This document shows positions 1 through 7,829 of a stretch of 64,000 bases of DNA, piece after piece. The DNA lies in the NCBI RefSeq assembly GCF_001425385.1, contig NZ_LMQO01000001.1, positions 372,001-436,000 on the forward strand, read 5' to 3'. The stretch's first letter is position 1. Every line of letters starts with the position of its first letter. The translations under genes and the position numbers were made by a program. Below the pieces are notes generated by a model. That model was given only the letters and a program-made list of their open reading frames with translations. It was not told the DNA's origin and ran no database searches. This DNA comes from Sphingomonas sp. Leaf407. Its GTDB lineage: Bacteria; Pseudomonadota; Alphaproteobacteria; Sphingomonadales; Sphingomonadaceae.

Positions 1-185
1 GTCGGAATCGCGACACCCTCCAGCTTGTACCGCTCGGCCCCGTCGCCCGCGATCGGCGTGTCGACCAGATTGCGCAGGCTGACGCCATTGTCGCCCGTCG
101 CCGCAACCTCGGTCACGTCGCGCGAATTCGCGCCGCCGCAGGCCGCCAGCAGGGAAAAGGCCATCGTCGCAACGATTGCTCGCAT
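1..185 (-). CDS. Putative lipoprotein, cut by the left edge
   Basis: Only the first 61 codons are in the window; the gene runs off the left edge. The protein starts MRAIVATMAFSLLAACGG, a short hydrophobic signal with a good lipobox (LLAAC, Cys16), so it is probably lipid-anchored after type II signal peptidase cleavage. The remaining visible residues (about 17-61) are polar and show no recognisable domain. The start is the ATG read from the complement of 183-185. Function unknown. Confidence 0.7.
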   Translation of the reverse strand, partial: MRAIVATMAFSLLAACGGANSRDVTEVAATGDNGVSLRNLVDTPIAGDGAERYKLEGVAIP

Positions 186-278
186 CGTTCATCCTCTTGA
201 AATTGCCAGTCCGACACCGATCCGCCGCGTCGCGGCAAAGTTGCCGCCACGCCGCCAATGCCGCGATCATCCCCGCGT

Positions 279-434
279 TCAGCGCGACCGGATCGCTCCG
301 ACCAGGGTCATGAACGCGATCGCGCCGAAAGCGAGGAACAGGCCCCCGGTTTCCTCCCAGCCGATCTCCATCAGGCGATCGAACCGGTCGGTCGAGGGCA
401 GGTAGGAACGAAGCGTTTGGTAGGGTATATCCAT
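279..434 (-). CDS. Small hypothetical membrane protein
   Basis: A 51-residue frame starting MDIPYQTLRSYLPSTDRFDR. Its C-terminal half (GGLFLAFGAIAFMTLVGAI) is a single hydrophobic segment ending in basic RSR, as in small inner-membrane proteins. A longer in-frame start at 518 would add 28 residues without membrane character, and no convincing Shine-Dalgarno sequence picks between them. I do not recognise a family. It is reported because its composition is protein-like and it fills an otherwise empty stretch, but it could be spurious. Confidence 0.4.
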   Translation of the reverse strand: MDIPYQTLRSYLPSTDRFDRLMEIGWEETGGLFLAFGAIAFMTLVGAIRSR

Positions 435-835
435 GACGCATCGCAACATAACCGCGACTTTCAGGAATGGAATACGCACCACCGCAGCTTCCGCTCCGTT
501 CACCGGGCGGGAAATCATATGTTACAGTCATGCAAGACGGCGGTGCGCAACCGGCAAGGCAAGTGTAGCATTAGCGGGGAAGTGCCGGCATTGTTGCGAA
601 GTGTTGCCTGTCTTCGATCATGATGCCGGCCAAGGCCGCGACCGATCGAAAAGACCTGCTTCACCTCCGGTCCAAAGTGGTGCGTCTTCACCGATTGCGG
701 CATGTCCCGGGATGACGACGAATGTCGGACGTCCGCCGCCGGTCAACTCGCCGGGCAAAAACGACGCTTGCACAGGGGCATGACTGTCCATACACCCCGC
801 ATATTCCGTTTATCGATAACGTTTGGGGGTTTCGA
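435..835. other. Intergenic region with no supported gene
   Basis: About 400 bases upstream of the M16 peptidase gene. The short frames here have no family features and poor codon use. The region probably carries the peptidase promoter, but I could not identify convincing -35 and -10 boxes. A G-rich stretch just before 836 (TTTGGGGGT) may serve as the ribosome binding site. Confidence 0.4.
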
Positions 836-3700
836 ATGTTTCGTACCATGGCGTCCGTCCTGCTCGCTTCCACCGCGCTCGCCGGTGCTCCCGCACTGGC
901 GCAGACCGCGCCGTCCGCCCCGCCGGTGAAGGCCGCGCCGCTCTCGGCGCTCGTCGCCCCGGTCAACATTCCGTACGAAAAATTCACCCTGCCCAACGGC
1001 CTGACCGTCATCACCCATACCGACCGCAAGGCGCCGATCGTCGCGGTGTCGGTGTGGTACGATGTCGGGTCGAAGCATGAGCCGACCGGCAAGACCGGTT
1101 TTGCCCATTTGTTCGAACATCTTATGTTCAATGGCTCGGAAAATGCGCCGGGCGATTTCTTCGATCCGCTGCGCTCGATCGGCGCGACCGACCTGAACGG
1201 CACGACCAGCTACGACCGCACCAATTATTTCGAGACGGTGCCCAAGCCCGCGCTCGACCGCGCGCTGTTCCTCGAATCCGATCGCATGGGCTATCTGCTC
1301 GGCGCGGTGACGCAGGGCGTGCTGGATGAACAGCGCGGCGTGGTGCAGAACGAGAAGCGGCAGGGCGACAACCAGCCCTATGGCCTGGTGCGTTACAAGA
1401 TGACCGAGGGCATCTTCCCGCAGGGCCACCCGTATCGCCACTCGGTCATCGGTTCGATGGCCGATCTCGACGCCGCCAGCCTAGAGGACGTGAAGTCGTG
1501 GTTCCGTGGCCATTACGGCCCGAACAACGCGGTGCTGGTGCTGGCCGGCGACATCGACGCCAAGGAAGCGCGCCCGCTGGTCGAGAAATATTTCGGCGCG
1601 ATCCCTAAGGGCCCGGAATCGGTCCTGCCGACGATCACTGTGCCGACGCTGGCCGCGCCGGTGCGCGAGGAGATGAAGGACCGCGTCGCCGCGACGATGA
1701 TTATGAAGGTCTGGCCGGTGCCGGGTCTGAACGATCCCGATTCGCCGGCGCTCGACGTGGCGATGAGCGCGTTCGGCGGGCTGGCCTCGTCGCGGCTCGA
1801 CAATGAACTGGTGAAGCGTGAGAAGCTGGCGGTGCAGGTGTCGGCGGGCGTGCAGTCGCTGTCGCAGGCCGGCATGCTGATCGTCCGTGCGGTCGTGCGC
1901 CCCGGCGTCGATGCCAAGCAGGTCGAGGCACGGCTCGACCAGATGATCGCCGACTATCTGCGCACCGGCCCTACCGCCGACGAAGTGGCGCGCGTCGCCA
2001 CCACCAACGTGTCGCAGACGATCGGCGGGCTGGAATCGGTCGGCGGTTTCGGCGGCAAGGCGGTCGCGCTGGCGCAGGGCGAACTCTACTCGAACGATCC
2101 CGGCTTCTATAAGAAGGAGCTGAACGAGCTGGCGACGATGACGCCGGCGCGCGCCAAGGCCGCCGCACAGAAGTGGATATCGCGCCCGGCCTATACGCTG
2201 GTCGTCGTCCCCGGCGCGCGCGAAGGCTATGAGGAAGCCAAGGCGGCCCCCAAGGTCGCCGACACCAGCGCGCCGACGCCGGCCACCGCCGAAGGTCCGG
2301 CCAAGGGCACGCGCGGCGCCATGCCGGGCGTCGCCGACATCGGCGGCGCGCTGCAATTCCCCAAGGTCACGCGCAGCCGCCTGTCGAACGGCATGGAGCT
2401 GGTCTATGCCCAGCGCACCGCCGTGCCGATCACCCAAGTGTCGATGGCGTTCGACGCCGGCATCGCCGCCGACGTGGCGGGCAAGCTCGGCACCGCCGGC
2501 ATGACGCTCGCGACGCTGGACGAGGGCACCACCACCCGCAACTCGATCGCGCTGGCCGAGGCCAAGGAGCGGCTGGGCATGTCGGTCGGCGGCGGCAATT
2601 CGGCCGATCAGACGACGTTCGGCTTCGACGTGCCAAGCGCCAACCTGACCAGCGCGACGATGCTGTTCGCCGACATCCTCAAGAACCCGGCGTTCGACCC
2701 GGCGGAGATCGAGCGGGTGCGCGGCCAGACGCTGGCGCAGATCGGCCAGCAGCGCACCAGCCCGCAGGGGCTGGCCGACATGACGCTGCCGCCGCTGCTC
2801 TACGGCGCGGATTCGCCATATGCGAAGCTGGCGGCCGGCGTGGGCGATCCCGCCGCCGTCGCCTCATTGAAGCGCGAGGACCTGCTGGCGTGGCGCGCGG
2901 CATGGCTGCGCCCGGACAAGGCGAAGGTGTTCGTCGTATCCGACCGGCCGCTGGCCGAGGTGCAGGCAGCGCTGAACGCGGGCCTGGGCGACTGGCGTGC
3001 GACCGGCACGGCGGGCACCAAGACCTTCCCGGCGCAGCGCGCGGCGATCAGCCCCAAGATCGTGCTGGTCGACCGGCCCGATTCGCCGCAGTCGCTGATC
3101 GTCGCCGCCGAAATGACGCCGCTCAACGCCCGCACCGACACGCTGGCGGCCACCACCGCCAACACGGTGCTGGGATCGGGCTTCCTCAGCCGGATCAACA
3201 TGGACCTGCGCGAAGCCAAGCACTGGTCCTACGGCGCGCGCGGCGGTTATCAGTTGATGCAGAACGCGGTGCCCTATGTCATCAACGCGCCGGTGCAGGC
3301 CGACAAGACCGGCCCGGCGATCGCATCGCTGCGTGAACAGATCAGCGGGTTCCTGGGGCAGAACGGCGTCACGCCGGTCGAATTCCGCCGCTCGATCGAT
3401 GGCGAGACGCGGCAGCTCGCCGGCACCTACGAAACGTCGGGCGCGGTGCTGGGCGCGATGCGCAGCAACGACTTCCTCGGCCGCCCGGATAACTATCAGG
3501 CGACGCTGCCGCAAAAATATCGCGCGCTGACCCCGCAGGCGCTTGACGCTGCGGCACGCGCGTCGATCGACCCCAATCGCTTCGTCTATGTCGTGGTCGG
3601 CAACGCCGCGACGGTCCGGCCGCAGCTTGACGCGCTGGGCCTGCCGGTGGAAGTCGTGCAGCCAGCGGCTGCGACGTCCGCTACCGGCGGCAGCAAGTAA
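836..3700 (+). CDS. M16 family zinc metallopeptidase, two-domain, exported
   Basis: A 954-residue insulinase/pitrilysin-type protease. Residues 1-22 form a signal peptide ending ALA-Q, so it acts in the periplasm or is secreted. The inverted zinc motif HxxEH is HLFEH at residues 91-95, and the third ligand is probably Glu173 in VVQNEKRQ, at the family's usual distance. After a Pro/Ala-rich linker (around residues 500-540) a second M16-like half follows that lacks HxxEH, as expected for the inactive lobe. The ATG at 836 is preferred over upstream in-frame codons from 722 because it begins the signal peptide and follows a G-rich ribosome binding site. It lies 11 bp before the next gene, a likely operon. 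The substrate is unknown; the family degrades peptides. Confidence 0.92.
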   Translation: MFRTMASVLLASTALAGAPALAQTAPSAPPVKAAPLSALVAPVNIPYEKFTLPNGLTVITHTDRKAPIVAVSVWYDVGSKHEPTGKTGFAHLFEHLMFNGSENAPGDFFDPLRSIGATDLNGTTSYDRTNYFETVPKPALDRALFLESDRMGYLLGAVTQGVLDEQRGVVQNEKRQGDNQPYGLVRYKMTEGIFPQGHPYRHSVIGSMADLDAASLEDVKSWFRGHYGPNNAVLVLAGDIDAKEARPLVEKYFGAIPKGPESVLPTITVPTLAAPVREEMKDRVAATMIMKVWPVPGLNDPDSPALDVAMSAFGGLASSRLDNELVKREKLAVQVSAGVQSLSQAGMLIVRAVVRPGVDAKQVEARLDQMIADYLRTGPTADEVARVATTNVSQTIGGLESVGGFGGKAVALAQGELYSNDPGFYKKELNELATMTPARAKAAAQKWISRPAYTLVVVPGAREGYEEAKAAPKVADTSAPTPATAEGPAKGTRGAMPGVADIGGALQFPKVTRSRLSNGMELVYAQRTAVPITQVSMAFDAGIAADVAGKLGTAGMTLATLDEGTTTRNSIALAEAKERLGMSVGGGNSADQTTFGFDVPSANLTSATMLFADILKNPAFDPAEIERVRGQTLAQIGQQRTSPQGLADMTLPPLLYGADSPYAKLAAGVGDPAAVASLKREDLLAWRAAWLRPDKAKVFVVSDRPLAEVQAALNAGLGDWRATGTAGTKTFPAQRAAISPKIVLVDRPDSPQSLIVAAEMTPLNARTDTLAATTANTVLGSGFLSRINMDLREAKHWSYGARGGYQLMQNAVPYVINAPVQADKTGPAIASLREQISGFLGQNGVTPVEFRRSIDGETRQLAGTYETSGAVLGAMRSNDFLGRPDNYQATLPQKYRALTPQALDAAARASIDPNRFVYVVVGNAATVRPQLDALGLPVEVVQPAAATSATGGSK

Positions 3701-3711
3701 GGAGAGCGACG

Positions 3712-4014
3712 ATGGCCAATGTGGATGGAAGCTGGGATACCGTCACCAAATCGCCGATGGGCGATCAAAAGGCGACGCTGACCGTCAAGAGCGACGGCGC
3801 GACCTTCACCGGCAGCTATTCGGGCGCGATGGGATCGACCGGGATCACCGACGGCAAGGTCGAAGGCGACAAGCTGTCGTGGAAGGTCGCGATCGTCGTG
3901 CCGATGCCGATGACGCTCGACTGCGAAGCGACCGTCGAGGGCGACACGATTTCGGGCACGGTCGGCGCGGGCGCGTTCGGCAGCTTCCCGATGGCCGGAT
4001 CGCGCGTCGGCTGA
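3712..4014 (+). CDS. Hypothetical 100-residue beta-rich protein
   Basis: The protein (MANVDGSWDTVTKSPMGDQK...) has no signal peptide. It alternates short polar turns with strands rich in Gly, Thr, Ser and Val, resembling a small lipocalin-like or barrel fold. The repeated theme 'gdkLsWkv / gdtisGtvgaG' suits antiparallel beta structure. It lies 11 bp after the M16 gene with a good GGAGAG ribosome binding site, so it is probably co-transcribed. I recognise it only as a conserved small hypothetical protein; its role is unknown. Confidence 0.75.
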   Translation: MANVDGSWDTVTKSPMGDQKATLTVKSDGATFTGSYSGAMGSTGITDGKVEGDKLSWKVAIVVPMPMTLDCEATVEGDTISGTVGAGAFGSFPMAGSRVG

Positions 4015-4036
4015 TCTCGCGCTGACCGACGACACA

Positions 4037-4070
4037 CGGCCCGTCCGCAGCGATGCGGGCGGGCCGTTTG
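4037..4070 (+). terminator. Hairpin terminator after the M16 operon
   Basis: A 13-bp stem: 4037-4049 pairs with 4054-4066 around a GCGA loop, followed by TTTG. The stem is nearly perfect and very GC-rich. It lies 22 bp after the stop of the 100-residue gene, as expected for an intrinsic terminator with a weak T tract. Confidence 0.6.
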
Positions 4071-4082
4071 CGTTTGGGACTG

Positions 4083-4190
4083 CTCCCCTCCCTGACAAGG
4101 GAGGGGCCGGGGGTGGGTAGGCTTCGGTCAAGCGCCGCCGTTCCCACGCAACCCGACCCACCCCCAACCCCTCCCTGCCAGGGAGGGGAG
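4083..4190. repeat. CTCCCCTCCCTG palindromic repeat, copy 1
   Basis: Begins CTCCCCTCCCTGACAAGGGA and ends with the near-complementary GGGAGGGGAG. The inner arms are GGGGGTGGGTAGGC and GACCCACCCCCA. Each end is a small hairpin, and the two halves are complementary to each other. Related copies lie at 6547-6656, 38846-39014, 46989-47025 (half) and 62908-63016. The copy sits between convergent gene ends. Confidence 0.8.
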
Positions 4191-4192
4191 CA

Positions 4193-5476
4193 TCATCCCT
4201 CCAGCACCGGCGGCTTCGGCTTCTCCCCCGGATCGGGCGCATAGCCGGTCAGCAACCGCGCCCCCCGGCCATAGGTGAACCACGACCACGACCAGTTGAC
4301 GTACACCGCCACCCGGCTGCGGAAATCGACCAGCAGCATCAGGTGGACGAGCGACCACGCCAGCCACGCGACGAACCCCTTGAGCTTCATCCCCCCGATC
4401 TCCGCCACCGCACGCGACCGGCCGATCACCGCCATCGAACCATAATCGCGGTAGCGGAACGGCCCCGGATCGGGCGTGCCGGCGATCCGCCCCGCGATCA
4501 GCCGGCCGACATACTTCCCCTGCTGCTTGGCGACCGGGGCAAGGCCGGGGAGGGGGCCGTCGTCGCCCTGAAAGCTGGCGACGTCGCCGATCGCAAAAAT
4601 GTCGGGGTGCCCCGGCACCGAGCAATCGGGCCGCACCTTCACCGCGCCATTGCGCGCGGCGTCGGCGCCCAGCCACCTGGCCACCGGTCGCGCCGCCGTG
4701 CCCGCCGCCCACAGCACCGCCGCCGCATCGATCCGCTCGCCGCCGACGGTCAGCCCGCCGTCGTCGATCGTTTCCACCGCCGCACCGGTCCGCACCTCGA
4801 CGCCGAGCGACTCCAGCGCGCGCCTCGCCGATGCCGACAGCGCGGGATCGAAGCCGGCAAGGATGCGATCCCCCATCTCGCACAGCACCACCCGCGCCCC
4901 GCGCGGATCGACATGGGCGAAATCGCGCGCCAGCGTCGTGCGCGCCAGTTCGGCGATGGTTCCGGCCAGTTCCACCCCGGTCGGCCCGCCGCCGACGACG
5001 GCGAAGGTCAGCAACCGGCGCAACTCCGCCGGATCGTCGCATTGTTCGGCTCGTTCGAACGCGCCCAGCACCGCCGCGCGGATCGCCAGTGCATCGTCGA
5101 TCGATTTCAGCACGAAGGCATGCTCCGCCCAGTCGTCATGCCCGAAGAAGCTGTACGCCGCCCCGGTGGCGAGGATCAGCCGGTCGAACGGCAAGCGCCG
5201 CCCGTCGTTCAGCCGCACTTGCTTCGCGGCGGCATCGACCCCGGCGACCTCGGCCATCAGCACGCGGGTATTGCGGTTGCGCCGGAGCAGCGCGCGATTG
5301 GCGGTGGCGATGTCGGCGGGGGAGAGCGCCGCGCCGGCCACCTGATACAGCAGCGGCTGGAACAGGTGATGGTTGGTCCGGTCGATCAGCGTCACCTGCG
5401 CATCGGCATGGCGCAGCGCCTGCGCGGCGGCGATCCCGCCGAAGCCGGCACCCACGATCACGATCCGTTCGGGCAT
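4193..5476 (-). CDS. ndh: Type II NADH dehydrogenase (NAD(P)/FAD-dependent oxidoreductase)
   Basis: A 427-residue single-subunit, non-proton-pumping NADH:quinone oxidoreductase. Residues 1-13 carry the FAD dinucleotide motif (MPERIVIVGAGFGG), and a second Rossmann motif, VVGGGPTGVE, binds NADH near residue 165. The FAD-binding 'DIFAIGDVA' motif is also present. The C-terminal segment SRVAVYVNWSWSWFTYGRGA is the membrane-anchoring signature of NDH-2 enzymes. The enzyme would feed electrons from cytosolic NADH into the quinone pool. The start at 5476 follows GGGGGAGAG; upstream in-frame codons to 5599 add only non-conserved sequence. It stands alone on the minus strand, ending against repeat copy 1. 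Confidence 0.88.
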   Translation of the reverse strand: MPERIVIVGAGFGGIAAAQALRHADAQVTLIDRTNHHLFQPLLYQVAGAALSPADIATANRALLRRNRNTRVLMAEVAGVDAAAKQVRLNDGRRLPFDRLILATGAAYSFFGHDDWAEHAFVLKSIDDALAIRAAVLGAFERAEQCDDPAELRRLLTFAVVGGGPTGVELAGTIAELARTTLARDFAHVDPRGARVVLCEMGDRILAGFDPALSASARRALESLGVEVRTGAAVETIDDGGLTVGGERIDAAAVLWAAGTAARPVARWLGADAARNGAVKVRPDCSVPGHPDIFAIGDVASFQGDDGPLPGLAPVAKQQGKYVGRLIAGRIAGTPDPGPFRYRDYGSMAVIGRSRAVAEIGGMKLKGFVAWLAWSLVHLMLLVDFRSRVAVYVNWSWSWFTYGRGARLLTGYAPDPGEKPKPPVLEG

Positions 5477-5649
5477 GTCGTTCGCTCTCCCCCAAAAGGC
5501 CGCATGGCGGCGGCCCCTCACGGCTTCAACCCGCAGCGCAGCATAGGTTTCCCTGTCGCTGCCTGCCGCATCGCCGAACCGGCCCTGCCGCAAATTCACC
5601 GGAAATCGGGCATTCGCGCCTTGGTTCGTTCATGGAAGCGACAGATACC

Positions 5650-5665
5650 GTTGCAGTTGTGCAAC
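5650..5665. promoter_or_regulatory. TTGCA-N4-TGCAA palindrome upstream of an outer-membrane gene
   Basis: Perfect 6-bp arms GTTGCA and TGCAAC around GTTG, about 130 bp before the outer-membrane protein gene at 5795 and about 170 bp upstream of ndh. It lies in a 318-bp divergent intergenic region (5477-5794) that otherwise shows no gene. Similar TTGCN...NGCAA palindromes occur before the acyl-CoA ligase gene (56062-56099). This is a candidate operator only; the regulator is unknown. Confidence 0.4.
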
Positions 5666-5794
5666 AGATATACGGTTCCGTGCCCAATCGTACTTCGCGA
5701 TGCAACAACCACCGGAGTGCGGGGTTCAGAGGGGCCACGGGACAACCGGCGCGCCTTCGATGCCGGAACCGTTAGTTCTCAAGTGAGGTCATGT

Positions 5795-6427
5795 ATGCGT
5801 ACGCTTATCACTGTTGCCGCCGCAGCCGCTGCGTTCGTCGCCGCGCCGGCTTTCGCGCAGGATGCCACCTATGCGCAGGATCCCGCCGCCACCGCCACCG
5901 AGCCCGCCCCGGCGGTCGAGGCTCCCGATGGCACCAGCGGCATCGGCTTTGAACCCTATGTCGCGATCCTCGGCGGCTGGGAACAGTTCGATTCCGAGCG
6001 GACCAAGGCCGGCATCCCGCTCGTCCCGCGCGACAACAAGCTGAACGGCAGCCTCGTCGAAGGCATCCTCGGCTTCAACGTGCCGCTCGGCCCGGTGTTC
6101 GTCGGTGCCGAAGGCAGCGCGTCGAAGGGTATCTCGGGCGACATCGATTGGGATTACGGCGCAGCCGGTCGTTTCGGCGTCCGCGCCGGTGACTCGGGCC
6201 TGATCTACGGCAAGGTCGGCTATCGCTGGGTCAATTTCGCAGCGTTCGGCAACGACAGCCGCGACTATCACGAAATGACCTATGGCGCCGGTTTCGAAGT
6301 CGGCCCGAAGGACATCGGTCTGGGCGGCATCACCGGCAACTCGGGCGTCCGCCTGCGCGGTGAAGTGTCGACCTTCGGTTCAGCGCACAGCTTCCGTCCG
6401 ATGCTGGGTCTGACGACCCACTTCTAA
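5795..6427 (+). CDS. Outer-membrane beta-barrel protein (opacity-type)
   Basis: A 210-residue exported protein. Residues 1-21 are a signal peptide (MRTLITVAAAAAAFVAAPAFA), followed by an Ala/Pro/Glu-rich linker. From about residue 50 there are alternating amphipathic strands (YVAILGGWEQF, GVRAGDSGLIYGKVGYRW, YGAGFEVG), and the C-terminus LGLTTHF ends in Phe, the usual signal for barrel assembly. This resembles the small eight-stranded OmpW/opacity porin-like class. The start at 5795 is chosen for the signal peptide and the GTGAGG motif upstream; the long in-frame extension back to 4343 is antisense to ndh. Two hairpins follow it. Confidence 0.8.
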   Translation: MRTLITVAAAAAAFVAAPAFAQDATYAQDPAATATEPAPAVEAPDGTSGIGFEPYVAILGGWEQFDSERTKAGIPLVPRDNKLNGSLVEGILGFNVPLGPVFVGAEGSASKGISGDIDWDYGAAGRFGVRAGDSGLIYGKVGYRWVNFAAFGNDSRDYHEMTYGAGFEVGPKDIGLGGITGNSGVRLRGEVSTFGSAHSFRPMLGLTTHF

Positions 6428-6441
6428 AGACGGCTTATATT

Positions 6442-6517
6442 GGGCGGGTCCGGCGTATCGGGACCCGCCCCGGTGATTGCGTATCGAAAGACCCCGGACG
6501 GTAACGTCCGGGGTTTT
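6442..6517 (+). terminator. Tandem terminator after the outer-membrane protein gene
   Basis: The first hairpin pairs 6442-6451 with 6461-6470 (GGGCGGGTCC arms). The second is a classical intrinsic terminator: CCCCGGACG (6492-6500), a GTAA loop, CGTCCGGGG (6505-6513), then a run of T. The second hairpin is the strongest terminator in the window. Confidence 0.85.
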
Positions 6518-6546
6518 TTGTTGTGGGTAGCTTCGGGAGCTACCTG

Positions 6547-6656
6547 CTCCCCTCCCTGACAAGGGAGGGGTTCGGGGGTGGGTAGGCCGGTTGTGGCGCG
6601 CTTGTGTTTCCGTATCAGCCGACCCACCCCCGGTCCCTCCCTTTCAGGGAGGGGAG
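6547..6656. repeat. CTCCCCTCCCTG palindromic repeat, copy 2
   Basis: Same architecture as 4083-4190: outer arms CTCCCCTCCCTG and CAGGGAGGGGAG, inner arms GGGGGTGGGTAGGCCGG and CCGACCCACCCCC. The spacer GTTGTGGCGCGC is shared with the copies at 38846 and 62908. It lies between a terminator and a convergent gene. Confidence 0.8.
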
Positions 6657-6759
6657 ATGCCACGAGCCGCTGTCTGGCTGGATGTTAATCCGGCGTGGAA
6701 CGACAAAAAGCCGCCGGGCGCGAACCCGGCGGCCATTCCCCGTAGGACAACAGGGAAGC

Positions 6760-7068
6760 TTATTCCTCGACCGTCACCCGGCCGCGTCGGACGACCATGC
6801 CGCGCTCCGCCATCTCCTTGCGGAAATCATGTTCGGCATCGGCCACCTCGCGACGATATTCATGCCACGCATCCTCGCGCGACGAAGCATCCCTGGCGCG
6901 CGCCAAATCCTTGCGCAGTTCGCGCTTCGCCTCGGAAATGTCGGTCTTGTAGTCGAGGTAATAGGGGTTGTAGTCCGAATAGACCGGCACCGAGCGATCG
7001 CGCGCCAGCGACGGAGTGGCGGTCAGCGCGGCGGCGGTTGCGGCCAGAAGCAATGTCGTGCGGTTCAT
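6760..7068 (-). CDS. Hypothetical periplasmic charged protein
   Basis: A 102-residue protein with a signal peptide (MNRTTLLLAATAAALTATPSLA, cleaved near 22). A Tyr/Asp-rich segment (YSDYNPYYLDY) follows, then a strongly charged, predicted helical tail of Glu, Arg, Lys and Ala ending VVRRGRVTVEE. The start at 7068 follows GGGAG at good spacing. No known domain is recognised. It diverges from the HNH gene, sharing a 182-bp promoter region. Confidence 0.7.
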   Translation of the reverse strand: MNRTTLLLAATAAALTATPSLARDRSVPVYSDYNPYYLDYKTDISEAKRELRKDLARARDASSREDAWHEYRREVADAEHDFRKEMAERGMVVRRGRVTVEE

Positions 7069-7250
7069 GGGTCGTCTCCCTGATACTGAACTTGCCGAGC
7101 GACAACCATTGTACGCTGCGGACGGTTCCTTCATCTGTCGTTCATCTGCCCGACGCCCCCTCGATATTGTCCGATCAACCGGGGCATGGCCGCAAGACTT
7201 GTACGACGGCGACAGGCATCCGATGTTGTCGCAGGCATCATTAGGGCACG

Positions 7251-7592
7251 ATGAACATGGCCGGACGGGTAAAGCGCAAGGCGGGACTGGCGGCGGCCGA
7301 GGCGCTGGCCGATCGCTCGATTGCGCCGCCGGTCTGCGCGCTGTGCGCCCGCCCGATCGGCGCACAGGTGGAATGGCACCATCGCATCCCCAAGTGCGAG
7401 GGCGGGCGCGAGACGGTGCCGCTCCACCCGATCTGCCACCGCACGATCCACGCCAGCGCCACCAACGCCGAACTGGCCGGGCCGCTCGCCGATCTCGACA
7501 GCTTGCGCGACGTACCGGCTGTCGCGCGCTTCGTGGCATGGGTGCGGGACAAACCCGCCGACTTTCGCGCGCCGGTTAGGCGGGGGCGATAG
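7251..7592 (+). CDS. HNH endonuclease-like protein (paralogue 1)
   Basis: A 113-residue protein with a compact treble-clef HNH core: CALC (zinc knuckle), then VEWHHRIPKCEGG with the catalytic-type HH, then LHPICHRTIH. The conserved Cys-x2-Cys...HH...H-x3-H spacing supports a metal-dependent nuclease fold. The basic N-terminus (GRVKRKAG) and C-terminal RRGR could contact nucleic acid. A paralogue with the same core and C-terminal layout lies at 33661-33999. It stands alone, with no methylase or restriction partner nearby, so a restriction role is not supported. Confidence 0.78.
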   Translation: MNMAGRVKRKAGLAAAEALADRSIAPPVCALCARPIGAQVEWHHRIPKCEGGRETVPLHPICHRTIHASATNAELAGPLADLDSLRDVPAVARFVAWVRDKPADFRAPVRRGR

Positions 7593-7595
7593 CGC

Positions 7596-7711
7596 GCTGT
7601 CCTACAACGGCGTGCGCCGATACACTTCCGGCGAATGCGAACGGGAGGTTTTTGCGAATGCTACGCAATCCGAACAGCAACACGTCGTTAGTGTAAACTT
7701 TGTAAACTTTG
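7596..7711 (+). repeat. Unnamed composite element, copy A
   Basis: In order: GCTGTCCTACA (7596-7606), a short hairpin (CGCCG...CGGCG, about 7615-7633), the palindrome TTGCG-AATGCTA-CGCAA (7652-7668), and a 23-base block (7688-7710) containing two tandem copies of GTAAACTTT at 9-base spacing. The same pieces occur in the same order on the other strand at 39074-39213. It lies between the HNH gene and the 3' end of nrdB, so it is not upstream of any gene I can see. Confidence 0.6.
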
Positions 7712-7728
7712 GGGGGGATTGGCGGGCT

Positions 7729-7749
7729 GGCACGGGCAAAGCCCGTGCC
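7729..7749. other. Perfect 9-bp hairpin
   Basis: GGCACGGGC (7729-7737), loop AAA, GCCCGTGCC (7741-7749). It immediately follows composite element copy A and could cap a transcript from it. No T run follows, so it is not a standard intrinsic terminator. Confidence 0.5.
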
Positions 7750-7798
7750 GTCGGTCGGCGCTTTGGGCGCCGCCGGCCGGCCGCGCCTTGTGCGGCTT

Positions 7799-7818
7799 GG
7801 GGCAGCTTACGCTGCCCC
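7799..7818 (-). terminator. GTAA-loop hairpin at the 3' end of nrdB
   Basis: On the minus strand the sequence is GGGGCAGC-GTAA-GCTGCCCC, starting 11 bp after the nrdB stop. It is a perfect 8-bp stem with a GNRA-type tetraloop. No T tract follows, so it may be a 3'-end stabiliser or a weak terminator. Confidence 0.5.
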
Positions 7819-7829
7819 TTGCCCGGCGC

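Noticed and set aside
4343..5794. In-frame extension upstream of the outer-membrane protein
   Set aside because: It is antisense to ndh, and the protein has a clear signal peptide and ribosome binding site at 5795.
7251..7592. HNH gene as part of a restriction or anti-phage system
   Set aside because: No methylase, ATPase, helicase or second defence gene is adjacent; neighbours are housekeeping or unknown. A lone HNH domain is not enough.
7688..7710. The GTAAACTTT tandem block as coding sequence (a frame reads VNFVNFG in both copies)
   Set aside because: The flanking residues differ completely between copies, no start with a ribosome binding site leads into both, and the palindrome upstream is conserved as DNA rather than as protein.
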